Source: Planctomycetota bacterium
GTDB taxonomy: Bacteria > Planctomycetota > UBA8108 > UBA1146 > JAJFFE01
Direction: 5' to 3'
Length of the DNA stretch: 64,000 bases
NCBI GenBank assembly: GCA_021776775.1
Contig: JAJFFE010000053.1
Location: forward strand, 1-64,000
In this document: piece after piece, positions 43,594-52,844 of the stretch
How positions within the stretch are numbered: position 1 is the stretch's first letter
Layout of the letters: each line of letters begins with the position of its first letter
Translations under genes and position numbers: made by a program
Notes under the pieces: generated by a model
Told to the model about the DNA's origin: nothing
What the model saw: only the letters and a program-made list of their open reading frames with translations
The model's database searches: none

Positions 43594-44061
43594 TTGAAGT
43601 ATGTCATTGGGATCGTCCCTGGAGCCGCTCTTTCGGCGGTCACAGATGCCCTTGGTCGCGCCGATATCTATCGGTTGACCGTAAGCGAGGTCGAAGTCGT
43701 AGACTTCGACCCGGGCGTAGCCGACCCTGCGCTTCGAGATGCCGCGGGCAGTTCTCCCGGCCGAGGGATTCTAAGCTCCGAGCCGTCGAACGCCGCAATT
43801 CCGAAACCGGGAGAGAGTCAGTTCGAGCCCGCGACCCGTCGAGTTGGGCCGAGTGATCTCGAACATAGGTCCGACGACCGGCACCGGCTGCGCCTCGAAA
43901 TCGCCGTGAACGACGAATTCCTACAACCCGCCATCGACGCGTTTCGCACGGCCGAAGCCGCCACCTCTGATCTGGGTTTTGGACCGTTCTGGGTCTCCGT
44001 CCTTCCGTTGGAAAACACGATTCGTATTCGTACGGGAGAGACGGGTAGCGGAGCGATTTAG
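43594..44061 (+). CDS. PII-family signal protein with an expanded T-loop
   Basis: A 155-residue protein with the ferredoxin-like fold of nitrogen regulatory protein PII. The start MKYVIGIVPGAALSAVTDALGRADIYRLTVSEVE and the end NTIRIRTGETGSGAI match the two ends of GlnB. The T-loop is about 59 residues instead of about 20 and contains no tyrosine, so the uridylylation site is missing. The B-loop (normally GDGKI) reads LGFGPFWV. I chose TTG 43594 because the resulting N-terminus (MK-Y-VIGIV) copies the family; an ATG 20 codons earlier is in frame. It lies 94 bases upstream of glnA, the same strand, so a role in nitrogen control is expected, but without canonical modification and ATP binding. 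Confidence 0.75.
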   Translation: MKYVIGIVPGAALSAVTDALGRADIYRLTVSEVEVVDFDPGVADPALRDAAGSSPGRGILSSEPSNAAIPKPGESQFEPATRRVGPSDLEHRSDDRHRLRLEIAVNDEFLQPAIDAFRTAEAATSDLGFGPFWVSVLPLENTIRIRTGETGSGAI

Positions 44062-44154
44062 CTGCTGAACAATTCGGCGGGCTTCTCTGCCTCGAGCAGA
44101 GCCAGTTGCGTCGAAGTCGAATTCAGCTCGATCGTTCGAGAGAGGATTCCGGGG

Positions 44155-45567
44155 ATGACCCCACAGGAAGTACTGTCGCTGTGTAAAGAGCGCCAGATCC
44201 GAGTCGTCGATTTTCGCTTCATCGACTTTCCCGGCCTCTGGCAACACTTCTCGATTCCCGTCGAGGGTCTCGAAGAAGACACCTTCGAGGAAGGTCTGGG
44301 TTTCGACGGGTCGAGCATGCGCGGATGGCGTGGCATCGCAGAGAGCGACATGCTCGTCATTCCCGATCCAACCACTGCATTCGTTGATCCGTTCTCGGAG
44401 CAGGCCACTCTGATTCTGATTTGTAACATCGTCGATCCGATCACGAAGGAACCGTACAACCGGGACCCTCGCAACATCGCGATGAAAGCCGAAGAGTACT
44501 TGAAGACGAGCGGTCTCGGAGATGCCGCGTACTTCGGACCCGAGCCCGAGTTCTTCATCTTCGATGACATTCGCTACGATCAGAATGAGCACAGCGGTTA
44601 CTACTTCATCGATTCGATCGAAGGGCAGTGGAACACCGGTCGAGACGAGGGGCCTAACCTCGGATACAAGCCGCGATACAAAGAGGGTTACTTCCCGGTT
44701 CCGCCGACCGACAAGTATCAAGACCTCCGCAACCGGATGGTGTCGAACTTGCAGGCGTGCGGTATCGAAGTCGAGTGCCAGCATCACGAAGTCGCGACGG
44801 CGGGACAGGCAGAGATCGATATCAAGTTCGATACGCTGCTTCGCACGGCGGACAAGGTCCAAATTTTCAAGTACGTGGTCAAGAACACGGCGTATCAAGC
44901 GGGCAAGACCGTGACGTTCATGCCGAAGCCGGTTTTCACCGACAACGGTAGCGGCATGCACGTGCACATGTCGTTCTGGAAGAACAACCAGAACCTGTTT
45001 GCCGGCGATGAGTACGCGGGAATGAGCGAGACCGCGAAGTTTGCGATCGGCGGAATCTTGCAGCACGCGCCGGCGCTCGTCGCCTTGACAAACCCCACCA
45101 CGAATTCGTTCAAGCGACTGGTGCCTGGTTATGAGGCCCCGACTCGTTTGGCGTACTCGTCCCAGAACCGTTCGGCTGCGGTGCGGATTCCGATGTACTC
45201 GGCGAGTCCGAAGAGTCGTCGCATTGAGTTCCGCTGTCCCGATCCGTCGGCGAATCCGTATCTCGCCTTTTCGGCTTTGATGATGGCAGCCGCGGATGGC
45301 ATTCGGAACAAGATCGATCCGGGTCAACCGCTCGACAAGAACCTCTACGACTTGCCGCCGGAAGAGTTGGCCAGCGTTCCGTCGACGCCCGCAACTCTCG
45401 AGGTTGCACTCGACTCGCTCGAGAACGATCACGAGTTCTTGCTCGCCGGGGACGTGTTCTCTCGGGACGCTATTTTCAATTGGGTCGGCTACAAGCGGGA
45501 GAACGAAGTGGACGCGTTGCGCCTACGGCCGCATCCGCACGAGTTCGCGCTCTACTACGACATTTAG
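44155..45567 (+). CDS. glnA: Glutamine synthetase, type I
   Basis: A 470-residue GSI enzyme that assembles into dodecamers and makes glutamine from glutamate and ammonia. Landmarks: [11 protein letters not shown], the metal-site region [26 protein letters not shown], the glutamate loop [17 protein letters not shown], and the adenylylation tyrosine Tyr398 in [10 protein letters not shown] (Tyr397 in E. coli). AGAGGA lies eight bases before ATG 44155. It follows the PII-like gene on the same strand and ends at a strong terminator. Tyr398 retention implies adenylylation control by a GlnE, which is outside the window. Confidence 0.97.
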   Translation: MTPQEVLSLCKERQIRVVDFRFIDFPGLWQHFSIPVEGLEEDTFEEGLGFDGSSMRGWRGIAESDMLVIPDPTTAFVDPFSEQATLILICNIVDPITKEPYNRDPRNIAMKAEEYLKTSGLGDAAYFGPEPEFFIFDDIRYDQNEHSGYYFIDSIEGQWNTGRDEGPNLGYKPRYKEGYFPVPPTDKYQDLRNRMVSNLQACGIEVECQHHEVATAGQAEIDIKFDTLLRTADKVQIFKYVVKNTAYQAGKTVTFMPKPVFTDNGSGMHVHMSFWKNNQNLFAGDEYAGMSETAKFAIGGILQHAPALVALTNPTTNSFKRLVPGYEAPTRLAYSSQNRSAAVRIPMYSASPKSRRIEFRCPDPSANPYLAFSALMMAAADGIRNKIDPGQPLDKNLYDLPPEELASVPSTPATLEVALDSLENDHEFLLAGDVFSRDAIFNWVGYKRENEVDALRLRPHPHEFALYYDI

Positions 45568-45585
45568 GCGAGCCACCCTTCTGAG

Positions 45586-45617
45586 AGCCCGCCCTCGATT
45601 CGAGGGCGGGCTTTTTT
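45586..45617 (+). terminator. Intrinsic terminator of glnA
   Basis: A 13-bp GC-rich stem (AGCCCGCCCTCGA and its complement) immediately followed by a run of six T at 45612-45617, 20 bases after the glnA stop. Confidence 0.92.
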
Positions 45618-45693
45618 GTGCCCGACACCGCTGACGACGACTCGTCTTCGGATTCGGGTATCATGCGACGATCTCTCAGCCGACGGAGGCCGC

Positions 45694-46545
45694 GTGCGTC
45701 ACCCGGAAATCATCGATCGCAGCCTCGACGTGAAGATCGCTGCGTTGGAATCACGTCTTCTGGAACTCGGGCCGATCGCAGTCGCCCTCTCAGGCGGAGT
45801 CGACTCCACATTACTGCTCTGTGAGGCTCACCGGTTGATCGGGAATCGCGCGGTCGCCGTCACGGGCGTATCCGCAAGTTTGTCGAAGTCGGAGTTGCGT
45901 GAAGCGCAGCGAGTGGCCCAGCACGTCGGCTCCCGATTGATCGAGCTCCAAACCCGCGAGCTCGAAGTTGCTGAGTATCGCGCGAATCGAGGCGATCGTT
46001 GTTTCCACTGCAAGCACGAGCTCTATGGGTCCATGGCGCGTCATGAGCAGTTGGTCGGCTTCACCGTGATTGACGGTACCCACGCAGAAGACCCGGCCGG
46101 TGATCGTCCGGGAATGCGTGCCGCGGTCGCTCTCGGTGTTGTCAGCCCACTTCGAGACGTGGGCTTTGGCAAGAGTGACATCCGTGCGTTGGCGCGCCGA
46201 AGGAACTTGCCCAATTGGGATCGGCCCGCGCGACCCTGTTTGGCCTCACGAGTGGCCATCGGTACCGAGGTCGACTCGCAGATCCTCGCGGACGTGGAAG
46301 CGTTCGAGAGCGTCCTTGCCGGCCACGGTTTCCACGTCTACCGAGCCCGAGTCGCAAAGGCGCGTGTCTTGGTCGAAGTCGGAATGGACGAGGTCAATCG
46401 TCTCGACGAGCCCGCCTGGCGGGAAGAGTTCGCCCGAGTCGCCACCGCACGCGGTTACCGTGACGTCTCGGCCAATCGGTCGGGATATGGGAGTGGTCTC
46501 GAACCTCGACCGGTTTCGATTCAGTCGGAATCTCCGCACGGTTGA
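45694..46545 (+). CDS. larE: LarE-type ATP-dependent sacrificial sulfur transferase
   Basis: A 283-residue PP-loop ATPase. Members add sulfur to the pincer nickel cofactor of lactate racemase, by donating the sulfur of their own cysteine or of an Fe-S cluster. The PP-loop is SGGVDST (33-39). A Cys pair occurs at CFHCK (103 and 106), and Cys182 in RPCLASR corresponds to the sacrificial cysteine of Lactobacillus LarE. GGAGG five bases before GTG 45694 defines the start. No larB, larC or larA is nearby. Single LarE-family genes are common, so another thiolation role is possible. A membrane GT2 gene follows 18 bases later. Confidence 0.88.
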   Translation: MRHPEIIDRSLDVKIAALESRLLELGPIAVALSGGVDSTLLLCEAHRLIGNRAVAVTGVSASLSKSELREAQRVAQHVGSRLIELQTRELEVAEYRANRGDRCFHCKHELYGSMARHEQLVGFTVIDGTHAEDPAGDRPGMRAAVALGVVSPLRDVGFGKSDIRALARRRNLPNWDRPARPCLASRVAIGTEVDSQILADVEAFESVLAGHGFHVYRARVAKARVLVEVGMDEVNRLDEPAWREEFARVATARGYRDVSANRSGYGSGLEPRPVSIQSESPHG

Positions 46546-46563
46546 AGGCGTTGAGTCCAAACC

Positions 46564-47997
46564 ATGTCCGCCTTTGAACTGCTCTATCTCACGCTGATCT
46601 CCTTGATCTCTATGTACGGCTTACACCGTTACTGGTTGATTTGGGGCTCGCTGAAGCGTCCGATCGAAACGCCATCCGTGGCGTTACCGCCTCGTGACGA
46701 GGACTATCCCCACGTCTTGATCCAGTTGCCGATCTTCAATGAACCTGGTGTGTTTCGCCGTTTGATCGATGCCGCGTGTGCGATCGATTGGCCGCGAGAT
46801 CGTGTTGTCATTCAGGTGCTCGACGATTCGACGGACGGTAGTTCGACCGATGTTGCCGCTGTTGTCGAGGAGCGCGCCGCCGCCGGAGTACCGATCGTGC
46901 ACCTCCATCGCGAGGATCGCGAGGGCTACAAAGCCGGCGCGCTCCAGGCTGGACTCGAGCAATCGTCCGCGCAGTTCGTGGCCATCTTCGATGCTGACTT
47001 CGTGCCGCCTCGTGACTTCGTGCGCCGAGTGGTCGCCGTCTTCTTGGCCGACGAGCGCATTGGAATGGTCCAAACCCGCTGGGGGTTCTCGAATCCTCGC
47101 GCGAGCTGGCTGACGCGGATCCAGGCCACTCTGCTCGACGGCCACTTTCACGTCGAGCACCGCGCCCGCGCTCGCGCGGGTCGGTTCTTCAACTTCAACG
47201 GCACCGCCGGAATGTGGAGAGTCGCAACGATCGAGGACGCGGGCGGGTGGAAGGCTGACACGGTGACGGAGGATCTCGAGCTCTCCTTGAGAGCGTGGCT
47301 CCGGCGGTGGAAGTTTCACTATCTGGGAGAGCTCGAATGCCCGAGTGACCTGCCCGATCGTTTGGCCGCGTTCAAGATTCAACAACACCGCTGGGTTTCT
47401 GGCTCCATGCACACGGCGGTGACTTGGCTCGGGCCGATCTTGCGTAGCCGCCTGCGACTGTCGGAGAAGATCGACCTCTGCTTTCAGCTAACCGGGAACG
47501 TCAACTACCTACTTCTGTGGCTGCTCGTGCTGTCCGTGCCTCCCGCGGTTCTCACGCGGATGGCGGACGGGCACCGCTGGCTCGCCGTCGATTCTGTGTT
47601 CTTCGCTTTCGCAACCGTCTCCGTGCTCTTGTTCTATGGCCGGGCGCGCCGCCCGGGCACAGCCCCTCTGCGCTATTTCGTGACCCGCGTGCCCGGGCTC
47701 ATGGCGCTCGGGCTCGGGATGACCGTTCACAACAGTCGGGCCGTGATTCGAGGGGTGTTGGGACGGTCGCGGGTCTTTGAGCGGACTCCGAAGGAGGGCG
47801 CGGCGGATCTTCGGCAGGGCCAAAGCTGGCTCCGAAACTGGGTTTCGTGGGTCGAGATGGCGATGGCTACGTATGTGATCGCGGCGATCGTCGTGACCGC
47901 GCGCGGGGGGAGCTGGCTCTCTGCCCCACTTCTCGGGCTGTTCGCGGCGGGATACCTATGGATTTGGCTCGGCGGCTGGCTGCGTCCCCGTTCGTGA
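46564..47997 (+). CDS. Membrane-bound processive GT2 glycosyltransferase
   Basis: A 477-residue polytopic enzyme of the cellulose-synthase-like/CslA group. It has one N-terminal helix, a cytosolic GT2 domain with LIQLPIFNEP, VLDDSTDG (first Asp pair), FDADFVPP, TEDLELSLRAW and the processive-type QQHRW motif, then four or more C-terminal membrane helices. Such enzymes make or extend beta-linked glycans, or transfer glucose to lipids, at the inner membrane. The substrate cannot be read from the sequence. It starts at ATG 46564, 18 bases after larE, so the two are probably cotranscribed. Confidence 0.9.
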   Translation: MSAFELLYLTLISLISMYGLHRYWLIWGSLKRPIETPSVALPPRDEDYPHVLIQLPIFNEPGVFRRLIDAACAIDWPRDRVVIQVLDDSTDGSSTDVAAVVEERAAAGVPIVHLHREDREGYKAGALQAGLEQSSAQFVAIFDADFVPPRDFVRRVVAVFLADERIGMVQTRWGFSNPRASWLTRIQATLLDGHFHVEHRARARAGRFFNFNGTAGMWRVATIEDAGGWKADTVTEDLELSLRAWLRRWKFHYLGELECPSDLPDRLAAFKIQQHRWVSGSMHTAVTWLGPILRSRLRLSEKIDLCFQLTGNVNYLLLWLLVLSVPPAVLTRMADGHRWLAVDSVFFAFATVSVLLFYGRARRPGTAPLRYFVTRVPGLMALGLGMTVHNSRAVIRGVLGRSRVFERTPKEGAADLRQGQSWLRNWVSWVEMAMATYVIAAIVVTARGGSWLSAPLLGLFAAGYLWIWLGGWLRPRS

Positions 47998-48136
47998 TGG
48001 CCAAAAACTTGATGTTCCTGCAACCCAGGCCTTGCTCCGGAAACTGCGCATCCGTAACCTACTGGGCTTCTCTGCCCCGGCTTAGAGCGTCTGCACCTGA
48101 TTCCGGTACGACAGTGGTCGCCGGAGAAGCGAGATC

Positions 48137-48862
48137 TTGGAAGACCAACGCCTCATTACCATCGATGGACCGGCCGGGTGCGGCAAGAGCACGACGGTTC
48201 GGCTACTGGCGGAGCGCCTCGGCGCGATCGCCTTTTCGTCTGGTACTGTCTACCGCGCCGTGACCCATCTCGTTCTTTCGGACACCTCTTCCGATCAGTT
48301 GGCAGCGATGAGTGCCGATGAACGGAGCTCCACGATCCTCGAGCGCATCGAGACAAACGAGTTCGAGATTCGTGAAGTCATGCACGGCGACAACCTCGAG
48401 CTGCGTGTCTTCGTCAACGGGGTCGATCCCGGTGAGGTGTTGCACTCCACGGAGGTAACGCGCGAAGTGCACTGGATTGCCGACGACGGAGATGTGCGAG
48501 CGGCATTGCTTCCGTTGCAGCGAGGGATCACGACGACGGTTCCGATCATTACCGAAGGTCGTGACATGGGGTCGGTGGTTTTCCCTCAGGCGCAGGTGAA
48601 GGTGTTCTTGACCGCGTCGCTGGAAGCGCGCGCGCAGCGTCGCTACGACGAATTGGTCGGCGAGCGCGGCGAAGTGATCGACCGGGCGGCGGTGAAAGAA
48701 GATGTCGCCGCGCGCGATCGGTTCGATAGGGGACGAGCCGTCGGGCCGCTGATCGAGCCCGAAGGTGGAGTGGTCGTCGATTCGACAGGAATGTCTCGCG
48801 AGCAGGTGGTCGAGCTGATCGCCGGTCTGGTGCCGGCGGAGTGGAGTGAAGCTTGCGCCTGA
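48137..48862 (+). CDS. cmk: Cytidylate kinase
   Basis: A 241-residue P-loop kinase that phosphorylates CMP and dCMP. Walker A DGPAGCGKSTT, then AFSSGTVYRAVTHL, the TREVHWIADDGDVRAALLP lid region with TEGRDMGSVVFP, and KVFLTASLEARAQRR are all as expected. The start is TTG 48137. Its last bases overlap the plsC start, and rpsA follows; the cmk to rpsA neighbourhood is conserved in many bacteria. Confidence 0.94.
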   Translation: MEDQRLITIDGPAGCGKSTTVRLLAERLGAIAFSSGTVYRAVTHLVLSDTSSDQLAAMSADERSSTILERIETNEFEIREVMHGDNLELRVFVNGVDPGEVLHSTEVTREVHWIADDGDVRAALLPLQRGITTTVPIITEGRDMGSVVFPQAQVKVFLTASLEARAQRRYDELVGERGEVIDRAAVKEDVAARDRFDRGRAVGPLIEPEGGVVVDSTGMSREQVVELIAGLVPAEWSEACA

Positions 48863-49494
48863 TCTACCCACTGACGCAGTGGGCCATAGTGCTCTGCTTT
48901 CGGATCTATTTCCGAATGAGCATTCGCGGGAAGCAGCATGTGCCGAAGACGGGTCGAGTGCTACTTGCGTCGACGCACGCGAGTAACTTGGATCCCATGC
49001 TCGTCGGCGCGCCGCTCAGTCGGTTGTCGAACTACCTCGCACGGAGAACGCTGTTCGAGCCGAAGTGGTGGGGTGGCGTGCTCAAGAAGTACGGCGCGAT
49101 CCCGCTCGAACGTGAAGGAGTCGGGACGGCAGCGATGCGCGCGGTCCTGGAGTTGTTGAAGCTCGATCGTTGCGTAGTGATCTTCCCAGAGGGCACGCGA
49201 TCGCCCGACGGAGAGTTGCAGCCGCTCAAGGGTGGAGTGGGATTGTTGGCGCGTAAGACGCAAGCGCCAGTCGTTCCCGTCGCCATCGTTGGAAACGAAC
49301 GAGCTCTGAAGAAAGGCTCTCCGATTCCGCGGCCGGTCCGTATCGCGCTGCGCTACGGGGAGCCGATCGAGATAGGGGCCGATGAGTCAGAAGAAGAATT
49401 CTTGGCGCGTCTCCGGACGTGCTTCGAAGAGTTGAGAGCCCTGGCGTTTCGCGACGTGGGGATCGAAAAAAACCGAACGGCGACCGCCGCGTAG
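48853..49494 (+). CDS. plsC: 1-acyl-sn-glycerol-3-phosphate acyltransferase PlsC
   Basis: A 213-residue enzyme that adds the second acyl chain to lysophosphatidic acid. The H-X4-D motif is in THASNLDPML, the acceptor motif is FPEGTRS, and the third block is VPVAIVGNE. An N-terminal hydrophobic segment anchors it. It starts at a TTG that overlaps cmk by 10 bases. Together with plsY and gpsA it covers phosphatidate synthesis. Confidence 0.94.
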   Translation: MRLIYPLTQWAIVLCFRIYFRMSIRGKQHVPKTGRVLLASTHASNLDPMLVGAPLSRLSNYLARRTLFEPKWWGGVLKKYGAIPLEREGVGTAAMRAVLELLKLDRCVVIFPEGTRSPDGELQPLKGGVGLLARKTQAPVVPVAIVGNERALKKGSPIPRPVRIALRYGEPIEIGADESEEEFLARLRTCFEELRALAFRDVGIEKNRTATAA

Positions 49495-49682
49495 GCGTGT
49501 CGTTAGACTTTTGAGTGGTGCAGCGTGTAGCTGCAGGGTGATCGTGACTGTCGCTGACAGCGTCGAGATCTCTTTCCGCTCTTTTTCGCTTCCGGCCATG
49601 TCGGAGGCACAGGCCGAGGTCACGTCGTAGCGAAGTTCGGCTGTCGAGCTTCCCGTCGGTGATACTCTGGGAATTTTTTTAA

Positions 49683-51719
49683 ATGCCAAACGAACTACTC
49701 AAGCAGTTTTCCGCCTCAGAAGAGCAAATCGCGGGCGAAGTCGATGAGGCTTTCCTCGGGAACGACTCTCTCGACTCTATTTTCAAAGAGTCGATCCAAG
49801 ATGCAGAAGTCGATTCCATCATCCAAGGTCGCGTCGTTTCGGTGGGTTCCGAAGCGGTCATGGTCGACGTCGGACTGAAGTCCGAAGGAATCGTTCCGCT
49901 GAGCCACTTCGACGACCCCGAGTCGGTCAACATGGGTGACACGATCGACGTTCTCCTCGAAGCTGTCGAGGACGACGAAGGTTTGATCGTTCTGTCGAAG
50001 CGCAAGGCTGACCGTATCCGCGGCTGGGAAAAAGTCATCTCGACCTACAACGAGGGTGACATTGTCCGCGGCAAGGTTAGTCGAAAGATCAAGGGTGGCT
50101 TGCTGCTCGAGATCGGTGTCCCGGTCTTCCTGCCCGCGTCCCAGATCGATATTCGCCGCGTCGGCGACGTCGGCGAATTCATCGGCAAAGAGCTCGACTG
50201 CAAGATCATCAAGATCGACGAGCCGCGTATGAACATCGTCGTCAGCCGCCGAAAGCTGCTCGAGGAAGTGCGCGAGGAGCAGAAGTCCACGCTCATGACC
50301 GAGATCGAGATCGGTCAGGTCCGCAAGGGTGTCGTCAAGAACATCACCGACTTCGGTGCGTTCGTCGACCTCGGCGGAATCGACGGGCTGCTGCACATCA
50401 CCGACATGTCGTGGGGTCGAATCAACCACCCGTCCGAGCTCGTCAAGATCAACGACGAGATCGACGTCAAAGTGCTCAAGGTCGACAAAGAGCGCGAGCG
50501 GATTTCGCTCGGTCTCAAGCAGACCCAACTGAGCCCGTGGGAGAACATCGAAGAGCGCTACCCGGTCGGTGCCCGCGTCAAAGGCAGCGTAGTCAACGTG
50601 CTCTCGTACGGAGCGTTCGTTGAGCTCGAGGACGGAATCGAAGGACTGGTTCACGTTTCCGAGATGTCTTGGACTCGTCGCGTCAACCACCCGAGCGCCA
50701 TGGTCAAAGTGGGCGACGAACTCGAAGTGGTCGTTCTCGACATCAAGAAGGACAAGCAGGAGATCTCGCTCGGCATGAAGCAGGTCGAGGTCAACCCGTG
50801 GACCCTAGTCGCGGACAACTATCCGACCGGTACCATCATCGAAGGCACTGTGCGCAACCTCACGAACTACGGTGCGTTCATCGAGATCGAAGAGGGTATC
50901 GACGGATTGCTCCACGTGAGCGACATGTCGTGGACGCGTAAGGTCGTGCACCCGAGCGAAATGCTCAAGAAGGGTGATCACGTCCGAGCCATGGTCCTGC
51001 AGGTCGATCAAGAGCGAAAGCGCGTCGCGCTTGGCCTCAAGCAAATGGAAGAAGATCCGTGGTTGGGCAACATCCCGGACCTCTACCAGATCGGCACCGT
51101 AGTCCGCGGGAAGGTCACGAAGACGACGAACTTCGGCGTGTTCGTGCAGCTTGACCAAGACCTCGAAGGTCTGCTCCACATCTCTGAACTCTCCGACCAG
51201 AAGATCAACTCTCCGGAGGAGATCGTCAAAGTCGGCGACAAGGTCGATGTGAAGGTGATCAAGATCGACGGCGAGAACCGAAAGATCGGTTTGAGTCTGA
51301 AAGACGTCACCACCGAGGACATCGAGGCGCTCAACGAAGCCGAAGAGGCGCACCGCAAGGAGCTTGCTGAGCAAGGTCTGACGCTCGACGAGGACGGGAT
51401 TCCGATCACGTTCGAGGAAGCGGAAGAGCGCGTCAAGGCGGCCGAGGAGGCAGCAGCGGCGGCCGCGGCCGCTGAAGCAGCCGGTGAAGTTGTGATCGAC
51501 GAAGAGGAAGCGGCCGCTCAGGCCGAGGCGCAGGCGGCCGTTCAAGCGGCCGCTGAAGCCGAGCTTGCCGCAATGGCGGCGGAGTCACCCGAGGCGACTG
51601 AGTCTGGGGAGACTGAGACTGAGGCAACTACTGAGACTGAGGCGACCGAGGCGACCGCCAGTGACGCTTCCGAGACTTCCGAGGGCGACGATGAGCCCAA
51701 GGAGGAGTCGGCGTCGTAA
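49683..51719 (+). CDS. rpsA: 30S ribosomal protein bS1
   Basis: A 678-residue RNA-binding protein with six S1 (OB-fold) domains, beginning near residues 40, 120, 203, 290, 375 and 462. Copies three to six carry the G-A-F-V motif (for example NITDFGAFVDLGGIDGLLHI). After residue 545 comes a ~130-residue Glu/Ala-rich tail with runs of AEAA and a repeated TETEAT, which is longer and more acidic than in E. coli S1. The leader has no Shine-Dalgarno: a run of seven T ends two bases before the ATG, fitting the AU-rich leaders through which S1 binds its own mRNA. A terminator follows the stop. Confidence 0.96.
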   Translation: MPNELLKQFSASEEQIAGEVDEAFLGNDSLDSIFKESIQDAEVDSIIQGRVVSVGSEAVMVDVGLKSEGIVPLSHFDDPESVNMGDTIDVLLEAVEDDEGLIVLSKRKADRIRGWEKVISTYNEGDIVRGKVSRKIKGGLLLEIGVPVFLPASQIDIRRVGDVGEFIGKELDCKIIKIDEPRMNIVVSRRKLLEEVREEQKSTLMTEIEIGQVRKGVVKNITDFGAFVDLGGIDGLLHITDMSWGRINHPSELVKINDEIDVKVLKVDKERERISLGLKQTQLSPWENIEERYPVGARVKGSVVNVLSYGAFVELEDGIEGLVHVSEMSWTRRVNHPSAMVKVGDELEVVVLDIKKDKQEISLGMKQVEVNPWTLVADNYPTGTIIEGTVRNLTNYGAFIEIEEGIDGLLHVSDMSWTRKVVHPSEMLKKGDHVRAMVLQVDQERKRVALGLKQMEEDPWLGNIPDLYQIGTVVRGKVTKTTNFGVFVQLDQDLEGLLHISELSDQKINSPEEIVKVGDKVDVKVIKIDGENRKIGLSLKDVTTEDIEALNEAEEAHRKELAEQGLTLDEDGIPITFEEAEERVKAAEEAAAAAAAAEAAGEVVIDEEEAAAQAEAQAAVQAAAEAELAAMAAESPEATESGETETEATTETEATEATASDASETSEGDDEPKEESAS

Positions 51720-51764
51720 GAGCGCTTCGTGCGTGATTGCGTCACTGTCACCGAACTTCGGTGT

Positions 51765-51803
51765 GAAGCTCCTTTGCCACTTCGGCAGAGGAGCTTCTTT
51801 TTT
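51765..51803 (+). terminator. Intrinsic terminator of rpsA
   Basis: A 9-bp stem GAAGCTCCT/AGGAGCTTC, extended inside by GCC/GGC, followed by a run of six T (51798-51803). The next gene's ribosome-binding site GGAGGA starts right after the T-run, so any readthrough product carries it. Confidence 0.9.
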
Positions 51804-51814
51804 GGAGGAAGACG

Positions 51815-52813
51815 ATGTTGCGGAGTATCCTGGTTGCGCTTCTCGCGATCGGTTTTTCGACGATGGCCGTGACCGCGCAGTCGGGTCGCGACGAACCGGC
51901 TCCACTCGGCGCGGCCGAACGTCGTACCGTCATGAAGTTCATGCTCGCGAAGTACGGCGAAGCGAAGCAGCACTTCGACAGCGGGCGGTATCAGTTGGCG
52001 TACCGGGTCGCAGACTCGATCCTGACCCTGACTCCCGACGCTCCGTTTCGGCAAGATGTGCGTAGTCTGCGACGAGCCGCAGAAGCGAGACATCTCGGTG
52101 AGACCGTGATTGCTGTCGGTCTCAAACCCGACGCACCCACGTCGTTCCCCGTCGAGAAGGTTTCCGGTCAATTCGAACTCGAGAACCTATCCGACGAGAT
52201 CTCACGGATCGAGGCGACCGAGGGCCTCCCGATGGGCATGTGTCAGTTCCGGGTGTTCGAAGTTTATGAAGACGGGTCTCACTGGGCGAGCCGCGGATCG
52301 CGCGTCATTCGGAGCCCAGGAAGCTTCTCCCTCAACAAGGGTGAGTCGCGCTCGCAGTTCTTCCAGATCGACCTTCAGCGCGGGGTGCGGGAGCCGATCC
52401 TGCAGCTCATCGAGATCCGTGGCTCGTTCCGGCCGACCGAGCTGGCAAGCGGCGACGAGACCATCGCTCGATCCATTCCGTGGAATCCCGTCGACATCGT
52501 CGCGCTGCCCGAAGACTACCGATCGATCGAGGTGGACCCGCGGTCGGAGTTGGCGAAGGCGCTCGAGGCGCTCGATTCCGGCCGAGTAGCGGCGGCGGGC
52601 TTTCTCTGGGCGAGGGAGCTCGTTCAGCAAGGTGACCTCGGTCGCAACGCCCGGGAAGAGACGATCGCATTGCTCATGTCACAAATCAGCGCAGAAGCCG
52701 AGCGGCCGCTCGACCGATTGGTGATGCGGCTTCTCGAAGAGGTCTCGGGCGTCGAGCAACGACCGACGCGAGACATCTGGTTGCGCTGGTATCGCGGCCG
52801 AAAAAAGTCGTGA
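51815..52813 (+). CDS. Secreted protein with a beta-sandwich middle, unknown function
   Basis: A 332-residue protein with a signal peptide (ILVALLAIGFSTMAVTAQ), a helical pair resembling TPR (AKQHFDSGRYQLAYRVADS), a strand-rich middle (about 100-220) and a helical C-terminal part. GGAGGA lies just before ATG 51815. I recognise no family. The C-terminal helices might stack like TPRs (REETIALLMSQISAEAERP). Promoter and terminator of rpsA directly precede it, so it may have its own promoter or depend on readthrough. Confidence 0.62.
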   Translation: MLRSILVALLAIGFSTMAVTAQSGRDEPAPLGAAERRTVMKFMLAKYGEAKQHFDSGRYQLAYRVADSILTLTPDAPFRQDVRSLRRAAEARHLGETVIAVGLKPDAPTSFPVEKVSGQFELENLSDEISRIEATEGLPMGMCQFRVFEVYEDGSHWASRGSRVIRSPGSFSLNKGESRSQFFQIDLQRGVREPILQLIEIRGSFRPTELASGDETIARSIPWNPVDIVALPEDYRSIEVDPRSELAKALEALDSGRVAAAGFLWARELVQQGDLGRNAREETIALLMSQISAEAERPLDRLVMRLLEEVSGVEQRPTRDIWLRWYRGRKKS

Positions 52814-52844
52814 CCGGCTGCCCTGATCCCGCGGCGGGTCGGAT

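Noticed and set aside
43921..45432. Long reverse-strand frame of 503 residues
   Set aside because: It lies antisense to glnA, a strongly conserved gene, and its product has the Arg/His-rich look of a shadow frame.
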